In this document: piece after piece, positions 46,053-54,000 of the stretch
Layout: every line of letters begins with the position of its first letter
Position numbering within the stretch: position 1 is the first letter of the stretch
DNA from: an uncultured Frankineae bacterium
GTDB taxonomy: Bacteria > Actinomycetota > Actinomycetes > Mycobacteriales > SCTD01
Assembly: GCA_902805775.1 (NCBI GenBank)
Contig: CADCUB010000158.1
Coordinates: 1 to 59,253 of the forward strand
Direction of reading: 5' to 3'
DNA length: 59,253 nucleotides
Program-made: the position numbers and the translations under genes
Notes under the pieces: model-generated
What the model saw: the letters and a program-made list of their open reading frames with translations, nothing else
Database searches by the model: none
What the model was told of the DNA's origin: nothing

Positions 46053-46933
46053 GCTCGGCGCTCCCCGGGTTCCCCTTCGCCTCCTCCTCGACCGTCGTCG
46101 GCGGTCACCGGATGGCGTACGTCGACGAGGGCTCCGGCCCGCCCGTGGTGCTCGTGCACGGCAACCCGACCTGGTCGTTCTACTGGCGCGCGCTGCTGCG
46201 CGCCCTGCCGCCGCTGGGGCTGCGGGCGATCGCCCCGGACCACATCGGCATGGGGCGGTCGGAGAAGCCGTCGGTCGCCGACTACCCCCACACCCTGGCC
46301 CGGCGGGTCGCCGACTTCGGCGAGTTCGTCGACGGGCTCGGCCTGGACGCGCCCCTGTCGCTGGTCGTGCACGACTGGGGCGGCGCCATCGCGCTGGCCT
46401 GGGCCGTGGAGAACGTCGAGCGGGTCGACAAGCTGCTGGTCCTCAACACGGCGGCGTTCCCGATCCCGGCGGGCAAGGCCCTGCCGTGGCAGCTCACCGC
46501 CGCCCGGCTGCCCGTCGTCGGCGACGTCGCCGTGCGCCGGCTGAACGCCTTCAGCCGGGGCGCCCTCGTCATGGGCACCGCGCAGCGCTGGCTCGACCGG
46601 GAGGCGCGTACGGGGCTGGTGGCCCCGTACGACAGCCCGGAGCACCGCGTGTCGGTCGCGCAGTTCGTCAAGGACATCCCGCTCTCGCCGCACGACCCGG
46701 CGTACGGCGTGCTCGCCCGCACCGAGTCGCGGCTGCACCTGCTCGCGGACCGGCCCACCGCGGTCTGCTGGGGCATGCAGGACCCGGTCTTCGACGCCGA
46801 GATCCTGGAGCACCTGCTCACGCTGCTGCCGCAGGCCGAGGTCCACCGCTGGGCCGACGCCGGCCACTACGTCCTGGAGGACGTCCCCGAGCGGATCGTG
46901 CCCGTCGCCACCCGACTGCTCGCGCCGGCGTGA
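46049..46933 (+). CDS. oleB: OleB: beta-lactone decarboxylase (alpha/beta hydrolase)
   Basis: A 294-residue haloalkane-dehalogenase-like alpha/beta hydrolase. In the ole pathway OleB decarboxylates the cis-beta-lactone to a cis-olefin. HGNPTWSFYWR is the oxyanion region, Asp109 in VVHDWGGAIAL the nucleophile, and ADAGHYVLEDVPE carries the His. The GTG start overlaps the oleA stop in GTGA. In many Gram-positive bacteria oleB and oleC are fused; here they are separate. Without the context it would be called a haloalkane dehalogenase. Confidence 0.9.
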   Translation: MSSALPGFPFASSSTVVGGHRMAYVDEGSGPPVVLVHGNPTWSFYWRALLRALPPLGLRAIAPDHIGMGRSEKPSVADYPHTLARRVADFGEFVDGLGLDAPLSLVVHDWGGAIALAWAVENVERVDKLLVLNTAAFPIPAGKALPWQLTAARLPVVGDVAVRRLNAFSRGALVMGTAQRWLDREARTGLVAPYDSPEHRVSVAQFVKDIPLSPHDPAYGVLARTESRLHLLADRPTAVCWGMQDPVFDAEILEHLLTLLPQAEVHRWADAGHYVLEDVPERIVPVATRLLAPA

Positions 46934-48609
46934 GCAGCGCTCCTCCTCCGGCCGGCGGGCCGGCGGGTGCTGCTGCCGGCCCGGTGGGTGCTGCCGGCGA
47001 CCCGGTCGGTGAGCCGGAGGCGCTCGACGCGCTGCTCGCCACGCAGGCCCGCGCGCACCCCGGCCGCGTGGCGTTCGCCGTGCCGTCCGGTCCCGGCTCC
47101 CGCCGCTTCCGCACGTCGACCTACGCCGAGCTCGAGGCTCGCGTGGACCGCATCGCCGCCGGGCTGCGGCACGCCGGCGTACGAGCCGGGATGCGCACGG
47201 CGATGCTCGTGCCCCCGACCGCGGACTTCTTCGCGCTGTCGTTCGCGCTGTTCCGCCTGCGTGCGGTGCCGGTCCTCGTCGATCCCGGCATCGGCCGCGA
47301 CAACGTCAAGGGGTGCCTGGCCCAGGCGGCTCCCGAGGCCTTCGTCGGCATCGCCAAGGCCCACCTCGCGCGCCGCCTGCTGGGCTGGGCGCCGGACGCA
47401 CACGTCCTGGTCACCGCCGGCTCCGGACCGGCCCTGGGCGGCCGTCGCCTGAGGCGCGTCGAGCAGGACGGGGCGTGGCGCCTGCCGTTCGTCCCCGAGC
47501 CCCGACCCGACGGCTCGCCCGCCGTCATCGCGTTCACCAGCGGCAGCACCGGTGCGCCCAAGGGGGTGGAGCACGGCGAGTCGCAGCTGCGCGCGCAGGC
47601 ACAGCTGCTGCGCGAGCTGTACTTCTCCGGCGACGCGGAGGTGAGCCTGTCCACCTTCCCGCCCTTCGCGCTGTACGGGCCGTCCCTGGGCGTGACGACG
47701 GTGGTCCCGCGGATGGACGCCACCCGCCCGGCCGACGTCGTCCCGGCCCGCGTCGTCGACGCGGCGAACCGCTTCGGCGCCACGGTGCTGTTCGGCTCCC
47801 CGGCGCTGCTCGACACCGTCAGCCGCGGCGGCGGCCGGATGCCGACGGTGCGCCGGGTGATCTCGGCGGGCGCACCCGTGCCGCGCCGGGTGCAGCGGCG
47901 CACGCTCGAGATGCTCCCGCCGGGGGCGGAGGTCTTCACGCCGTACGGCGCCACGGAGGCGCTGCCCGTCGCCTCGATCGGCAGCCAGGAGCTGCTGTCG
48001 CTGCCCGAGGCCGGCATCTGCGTCGGCCGTCCCGTGCCCGGCGTCGACGTCGCGCTGATCCGGGTGACCGACGAGCCGATCGAGCGCTTCTCGGACGACC
48101 TGCTCGTCGGACCCGGGGAGGTCGGCGAGGTGCTCGTGCGCGGCCCGGTGGTCAGCCCCGCCTACGCCGACCGGCCCGAGGCCACGGCGGCCGCCAAGCT
48201 GAGCTGGGACGGTCAGCCGGCCCACCGGATGGGCGACCTCGCGAGCTGGGACGACTCCGGCCGGTTGTGGTTCGCCGGTCGCAAGGCCCACGTGGTGCAC
48301 ACCGCCGACGGCCCGATGCACAGCGTGCCGTGCGAGGAGGTCTTCAACCTCCACCCGTCCGTGCGGCGGTCGGCGCTGGTCGGCGTCGGCCCCCGGGGCT
48401 CGGCCGAGCCGGTCCTGTGCGTGCAGCTCGAGCGCGGCGTGAAGGGCACGCCGGAGCTGACCGCCGAGCTGCTCGCACGAGGCGCCGCCGATCCGCGGAC
48501 CGCGCCCATCCGGCGGGTGCTGTACAAGGCCGACTTCCCGGTCGACGTCCGCCACAACTCCAAGATCGACCGGCCGGCGCTCGGCATCTGGGCGGGAGGT
48601 CAGCCGTGA
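46930..48609 (+). CDS. oleC: OleC: beta-lactone synthetase (AMP-dependent ligase family)
   Basis: A 559-residue adenylate-forming enzyme that converts the beta-hydroxy acid to a beta-lactone with ATP. After a Pro/Gly/Ala-rich N-terminal tail (about 1-25), motifs are AFTSGSTGAPKGVEHGESQL, YGATEALPV, HRMGDLASWDDSGRLWFAGR and the C-terminal Lys in RHNSKIDRPALG. The order oleB-oleC-oleD and four-base overlaps on both sides support the assignment over a general acyl-CoA synthetase. Confidence 0.92.
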   Translation: MSSAPPPAGGPAGAAAGPVGAAGDPVGEPEALDALLATQARAHPGRVAFAVPSGPGSRRFRTSTYAELEARVDRIAAGLRHAGVRAGMRTAMLVPPTADFFALSFALFRLRAVPVLVDPGIGRDNVKGCLAQAAPEAFVGIAKAHLARRLLGWAPDAHVLVTAGSGPALGGRRLRRVEQDGAWRLPFVPEPRPDGSPAVIAFTSGSTGAPKGVEHGESQLRAQAQLLRELYFSGDAEVSLSTFPPFALYGPSLGVTTVVPRMDATRPADVVPARVVDAANRFGATVLFGSPALLDTVSRGGGRMPTVRRVISAGAPVPRRVQRRTLEMLPPGAEVFTPYGATEALPVASIGSQELLSLPEAGICVGRPVPGVDVALIRVTDEPIERFSDDLLVGPGEVGEVLVRGPVVSPAYADRPEATAAAKLSWDGQPAHRMGDLASWDDSGRLWFAGRKAHVVHTADGPMHSVPCEEVFNLHPSVRRSALVGVGPRGSAEPVLCVQLERGVKGTPELTAELLARGAADPRTAPIRRVLYKADFPVDVRHNSKIDRPALGIWAGGQP

Positions 48610-49598
48610 GGGTCCTGGTCACCGGCGGCGGCGGCTTCCTCGGCGGCGCGGTCGCCCGCGCGCTGCTCGCCCGCGGCGACGAGGTCGTCAGCGTCGCCCG
48701 CGGCGACTACCCCGCGCTGCGCGAGCTCGGCGCCTCCACCGTGCGCGGCGACCTCGCCGAGCCGGCCGTCGCGCTCACCGCGGCCGACGGGTGCGACGTC
48801 GTGGTGCACGTCGCTGCGAAGGCCGGCATCTGGGGGACGGCCTCGGAGTTCGAGCGCAGCAACGTCGAGGCCACGCTCAGCGTGCTGACGGCCTGCCGCG
48901 CGCTCGGTGTACGCCGGCTGGTGTTCACCAGCACCCCGAGCGTCGTGCACGCCGGCACCGACATCGCCGGCGGCGACGAGTCGCTGCCGTACGCCAGCTC
49001 CTTCTCCTCCGACTACCCCCGCACCAAGGCGATCGCCGAGCGCGCCGTCCGGGAGGCCGCCGACGACCAGCTCGGCACGGTCTCCCTGCGCCCCCACCTG
49101 GTGTGGGGCCCGGGCGACACGCAGCTCGTCCCGCGCATCGTCGGGCGGGCGCGCAGCGGGCGGCTGCGCTTCGTGGACGGCGGCGGCGCGCTGATCGACA
49201 CGACGTACGTCGACGACGCCGTGGCCGCCCACCTGTGCGCCGTCGACCGGGTGGCGCCGGGAGCGGCCTGCTCGGGGCGGGCCTACTTCATCAGCTCCGC
49301 CGACCCGCGGCCGGTGCGCGAGGTCGTCAACGCGATCCTCGCCGCGGCGGGCCTGCCGCCCGAGACGCGCAGCGTGCCGCTGCCGGTCGCGGTCGCCGCC
49401 GGGGCGGCGGCCGAGGGGCTGTGGCGGGCGCTCCGCCGGTCGGACGAGCCGCCGATGACCCGCTTCCTGGCCCGGCAGCTGGCCACCAGCCACTGGTTCG
49501 ACATCTCGGCGGCCCGGCGCGACCTGGGCTACGCGCCGCAGGTCGGCCTCGACGAGGGCTTCCGACGGCTGGCCGTCGCGCTGCGCGAGGCGGGCTGA
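48606..49598 (+). CDS. oleD: OleD: 2-alkyl-3-oxoalkanoate reductase
   Basis: A 330-residue extended short-chain dehydrogenase that reduces the OleA product to the beta-hydroxy acid using NADPH. It starts with the nucleotide-binding motif RVLVTGGGGFLGGAVARALL and has the catalytic YPRTKAIAER (Y-x3-K), VFTSTPSVVHAG and SLRPHLVWGPGD, typical of OleD and 3-beta-HSD-like reductases. GTG 48606 overlaps the oleC stop. It ends the operon; a hairpin follows before the convergent MFS gene. Confidence 0.92.
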   Translation: MRVLVTGGGGFLGGAVARALLARGDEVVSVARGDYPALRELGASTVRGDLAEPAVALTAADGCDVVVHVAAKAGIWGTASEFERSNVEATLSVLTACRALGVRRLVFTSTPSVVHAGTDIAGGDESLPYASSFSSDYPRTKAIAERAVREAADDQLGTVSLRPHLVWGPGDTQLVPRIVGRARSGRLRFVDGGGALIDTTYVDDAVAAHLCAVDRVAPGAACSGRAYFISSADPRPVREVVNAILAAAGLPPETRSVPLPVAVAAGAAAEGLWRALRRSDEPPMTRFLARQLATSHWFDISAARRDLGYAPQVGLDEGFRRLAVALREAG

Positions 49599-49718
49599 GG
49601 GGCGGGCTCGGCGGCGGGAGTGGTGCTCCAGGTGGGGCTCGGTGGCGGGACGACCTCGCGGGGCTCGGCTCGGGGACGTGGCGATCCGGCGGGGCGTCCC
49701 AGCGCGCGTGATCCCCAC

Positions 49719-49745
49719 CTCCTGACGCGGCCGCGCGGTCAGGAG
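49719..49745. terminator. Hairpin between oleD and the MFS gene
   Basis: CTCCTGAC (49719-49726) pairs with GTCAGGAG (49738-49745) over an 11-base GC-only loop. It includes the MFS stop codon and lies 120 bases after oleD; the intervening 49599-49718 is G-rich with no gene. It probably acts as a shared terminator. Confidence 0.5.
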
Positions 49746-50920
49746 TCGCGCGGAACGCTCGCTGCAACGCGGGCCCGGTCCTGGCGGGCCAGCCCGAGGT
49801 TGACCCCGGCCGCCGCGAGCACGCCGGCGGCGGCCAGGACGAACACCAGGGGCGTTCCGGAGCGGGCGGCGACGAGCCCGCCGACCACCGAGCCGACCCC
49901 GACGAAGACGTCGTAGAAGGCGGTCAGCGCACCGATGGCGGCGCCGCGCTGTGCGGCCGGCACGCGACCGGCCACGAGCGTGGCGAGCGCCGGGAACGGC
50001 AGGCAGTAGCCGAGCCCCACGACCGCAGCGGCCGTCGCGGCGACGCTCGTGCTCCCCGTCGACGCGATCACCAGCAGACCGGCGGCCATGGCCACCAGGC
50101 CGTACGGCAGTGTCCGCAGGATCCCGAGCCGCGCTGCCAGCGGGACGACGACCAGGCGGCCCAGCAGGACGGCCACCGAGAAGGCGGTCAGCGCGACGGC
50201 GCCACGACCGCCCTGGTCGTCGAGGTGCACGACGAGGAAGCCGACCATCGCGGCGTAGCCGAGGTTGCCCAGCCCGAGGGCGAGCCCGGGCACGGCGACC
50301 CCGGCGGGCAGCAGCGCCCGCAGACCGCTCGCCGGCTCGCCGAGGGCGGGCGCGTCCGGCATCCGCACGGTCAGCAGCAGCCCGACGAGCGCTGTGGCCA
50401 CGACGACCAGGCCGACCGTGCGCAGACCGAGAGCCGCACCGACCAGCGGTCCGAGCGCGTACCCGCCCCAGATCCCGGCGCCGAGCAGTGACAGGGCCTG
50501 CGGGCGCCGGGCCGCCGGGGTGCGGTCGAGCACCCAGGCCGAGGCGGCGGTGTAGACGAGCGCGTCGGCCAGGCCGTGCAGCACCCGTCCCGCCACCAGA
50601 CCCGGCACGGGGAGCGGGAGGCTGAACAGCGCACCGGCGGCCAGCGTCACGACCAGGCCGGCGCGCAGCGTCAGGACGCGCCCACCGCGGTCGGTGGCCC
50701 GTCCGGCGACGAGCCGGCCGGCGAGCGCGGCGAACGGGAAGACGCCGAGGACCAGTCCCAGCGCACCGCCGCTGCCGCCGGCGTCGCGGACGGCTGCGGG
50801 CAGCGCCGGGAGCGTCGCGCCGACACCGAGGAAGAACAGCAGCACGAGGGCGAGGACCGGCCAGGTCCGCGCGGCGCCGCGACCGTCCGCCCGCAGCGAG
50901 GGGGAGGCGGGCGCGGTCAC
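49739..50920 (-). CDS. Major facilitator superfamily transporter
   Basis: A 393-residue transporter with 12 predicted transmembrane helices. Family motifs are AALAGRLVAGRATDRGGRVLTLR (here by its key part GRLVAGRATDRGG), the loop 2-3 motif A, and the repeat copy GRLVVVPLAARLG. GTG 50920 was chosen over an upstream in-frame start because the 50 extra residues are low-complexity. It lies downstream of lhr on the same strand with a hairpin between. The substrate, possibly a drug or sugar, is unknown. Confidence 0.88.
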   Translation of the reverse strand: MTAPASPSLRADGRGAARTWPVLALVLLFFLGVGATLPALPAAVRDAGGSGGALGLVLGVFPFAALAGRLVAGRATDRGGRVLTLRAGLVVTLAAGALFSLPLPVPGLVAGRVLHGLADALVYTAASAWVLDRTPAARRPQALSLLGAGIWGGYALGPLVGAALGLRTVGLVVVATALVGLLLTVRMPDAPALGEPASGLRALLPAGVAVPGLALGLGNLGYAAMVGFLVVHLDDQGGRGAVALTAFSVAVLLGRLVVVPLAARLGILRTLPYGLVAMAAGLLVIASTGSTSVAATAAAVVGLGYCLPFPALATLVAGRVPAAQRGAAIGALTAFYDVFVGVGSVVGGLVAARSGTPLVFVLAAAGVLAAAGVNLGLARQDRARVAASVPRDS

Positions 50921-51030
50921 GGGTGTCCATGGTGCCGGTCGGCGCGCGCCGCTGGCCCCGTCAGCCGGTGCGTCGTCGGCCACAGCACCACGACCGGCCT
51001 CGCTGCGCCCGCTGCTCGTCCGCGTCGCCG

Positions 51031-51051
51031 GTGCACGCCGCGCGCGTGCAC
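51031..51051 (-). terminator. Hairpin after lhr
   Basis: GTGCACGC (51031-51038) pairs with GCGTGCAC (51044-51051) over CGCGC. It is 16 bases past the lhr stop and within the 146-base gap before the MFS gene, so it is a likely lhr terminator; the rest of the gap holds nothing recognisable except the MFS promoter region. Confidence 0.5.
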
Positions 51052-51066
51052 GGCACGACGCCCGCG

Positions 51067-54000
51067 TCACGCCCGCAGCCGCAGCCCCCGCGGCGTCGGC
51101 CGGAAGCCCGCGGCTTCCAGCGCCAGCCCGAGCGGTGAGGTGAGCGCCGCCTCGCCGTCGGCCTTGGTGACCGTCATCCTGCCCAGCGCGCCGTCACGCA
51201 CGGCGAGGGCCAGCGCGTCGACGGCGGGCGGCAGGCAGGAGTCGTCCGAGGAGAACGACAGCAGCGTCTTGCCGCCCCGCTCGACGTAGAGCACCAGGGC
51301 CCCGTCGACGAGCACCACCAGCGCGCCCGCCTTGCGGGCGGGCTTGTGCCCGGTCGCCTTCTCGCCGTCGGCGCCGTCCCGCTCCGGCCACGGCAGGGCG
51401 GCGCCGTACGGGTTGGCCGGGTCGGTCGCCGCCAGCACGACTGCGCGGGCCTCGTCGCGGCGCTGTCGCTGGCGCGCGGTCGCGACGTCCCAGCCGCCGG
51501 GCACCGGCGTCTCCCACAGCGGCTCGTCGGACGCGGGCCGAGCCGCTGCGAGGGCGCGCATGCGGTCGACCGCTCCGGGAGCGGCGAACTGCGCCGCGCC
51601 CAGGCCCTCCACGAAGTAGCCGCGCCGGACGCGCCCGGCTTCCTCGAAGGCCTTGAGGACCGTGTAGACGGCCGAGAAGCCGCCGGGCGCGCCCTCGGCG
51701 ACCACCGCACCTCGGGTGACGACGCCGTGCCGGTCCAGCAGCGCCTCGGCGAGCGCGTGCGTGCGGCGGGTGGTGTCGGGGTCGCGCTCGGGCAGGCGCG
51801 ACCACCGGCCCGCGACGTGCGGCGGCCCCGAGCGGGTGGGCATCACCGGTCGCCCGTAGCGCGAGCGCGGTCGCACCGGCGCGCGGGCGGCGCTGTGCGC
51901 CGTGCGTCCGGTCCCGAGCAGGGCGCGCAGCGGACCGAGGGTGTCGTTGGTGAGGTGACCGGCCCACACGAGCTCCCAGACGGCATCCGCCAGCGCGGCG
52001 TCGTCGACCGGTCCGGCGCCGCTGCGGCCGACGCGCTCGGACAGCTGGCGGAAGAACAGCGCCTGACCGCCGTCGAGGGTCTCCAGGACCGCGTCGTGCA
52101 CGGGCGTCGAGGACAGCTCGCCGACCGGCGCGAGCAGCAGCTCGGCGCTGTCGGCGAGCTGCAGCGAGATCCACCCGTCGTTGCCCGGGAGCGAGCCGGC
52201 GCCCGCCCACAGCAGCTCGCCGGAGGCGGTCAGCTCGTCGAGCAGAGCGGGGGAGTAGCCCGTGACACGGGACGGCAGGACCAGCGTCTCCAGCGCGGAG
52301 GCCGGTACGGACGCGCCCTGGAGCTGCTCGACCGCCCGCAGGAGCGCGTCGGCGCCGCGCTCCGGCGGTACGGAGCGACTGCCGCTGCGCCCGCCGGCTC
52401 CGCTGTCCCGTCTCCCACCCGCAACGCCGTCCCTCCTCCCACCCGCCACGCTGTCTCTCCTCCCGCCCGCCACCCCTTGCCACTGCGGGAGGAAGCGTGC
52501 GAGTGCGTCCGGCGGGACCGGCTCCACCTCCTTGCGCAGCTTGGCCAGCGAGCGGCGGCGCAGTGACCGCAGCACCTCCGCGTCGCACCACTCCAGCCCC
52601 GTCCCGCCCGGGCGGAACTCGCCGTGCACGACGCGGCCGGACGCCGACAGCCGGGCCAGAGCGCCGTCGACCACGGCGATCCCCAGCCCGAAGCGCGCGG
52701 CGACGTCGGAGGGGTGGAACGGCCCGTGGGTGCGGGCGTAGCGGGAGACGAGGTCGCCGACCGGGTCCTTGACCGGCTCGAGGAACGCCTCGGCGACGCC
52801 GACGGGCAGGGCTGCTCCCAGGGCGTCGCGCAGCCGCCCGGCGTCCTCGACGGCGACCCACCGCTCCTGACCCGCGATGCGCACGCGCAGAGCGCGCCGG
52901 GCGCCCTCCAGCTCCACGAGCCAGGCCGGCTCGCCGCCCCGGGCCACGACCTCGGCGGTCGTGAGGTCGCCCAGCATCCGCAGGAGGTCGGCGACGCCCT
53001 CGAGGTCCTTGGCCCGCCGCTCGGGCGTGAGGCGCTGCACCTCGGCCTCCACCTCGGCGAGGGCGTCCGCGTCGATCAGCTCCCGCAGCTCGGCCTGCCC
53101 GAGCAGCTCGGCCAGCAGCGCGGAGTCGAGCGAGAGCGCCTGAGCCCGCCGTTCGGCCAGCGGGGCGTCGCCTTCGTACATGAACGCGCCGATGTAGCCG
53201 AACAGCAGGGAGCGGGCGAAGGGCGAGGGCTGCGAGGTCTCCACCTCGACCAGGCGCACGCGCCGGGCCTCGACGTCCTTCATCAGCCCGACCAGGCCCG
53301 GCACGTCGAAGACGTCCTGCAGCACCTCCCGCATCGTCTCGAGGACGACCGGGAAGCTGCCGTACTGCGACGCCACCGACAGCAGCTGCGCCGAGCGCTG
53401 CCGCTGCTGCCACAGCGGCGTGCGACGGGTGGGGTTGCGGCGCGGCAGCAGCAGCGCCCGCGCGGCGCACTCGCGGAAGCGGCTGGCGAACAGTGCGCTG
53501 CCGCCCACCTCAGCCTGCACCGCCGGCTCGACGTCGTCGGGCGCGAACACCGCCACCGACCCGTCCGGCGCCTCCTCCGTCTCGGGCAGGCGCAGCACGA
53601 TCCCGTCGTCGGAGTGCATGGACTGCACGTCGACGCCGTAGCTCTCGCGCAGCCGGGCCGACAGCGCGAGCGCCCAGGGCTGGTTGACCTGTGCGCCGAA
53701 CGGCGAGTGGATGGCGAGGCGCCAGTCGCCGAGCTCGTCGCGGAACCGCTCGACGAGGATCGTGCGGTCGTCGGGCAGGGTGCCGGTGGCCTCCCGCTGC
53801 TCGGCGAGGTAGGCGAGCAGGTTCGTGGCGGCGCTGGCGTCGAGCCCTGCCTCGGCCAGCCGGGCGTCGGCGCGCTCCGCGTCGAGCGACGACAGCTCGC
53901 GCAGGAAGGCGCCCAGCGCCCGCCCGAGCTCCACCGGCCGGCCCGGAGCGTCGCCGTGCCAGTACGGCATGCGGCCCGGCTGCCCGGGCGCCGGCGTCAC

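Noticed and set aside
46867-48555. 562-codon frame antisense to oleC
   Set aside because: No recognisable domain, and it is opposite a conserved gene with clear adenylation motifs.
49599-49738. G-rich stretch after oleD as a possible small gene or repeat array
   Set aside because: Short gcgggctcgg-like similarities are present but no regular unit, start site or conserved frame. Only the hairpin at its end was kept.
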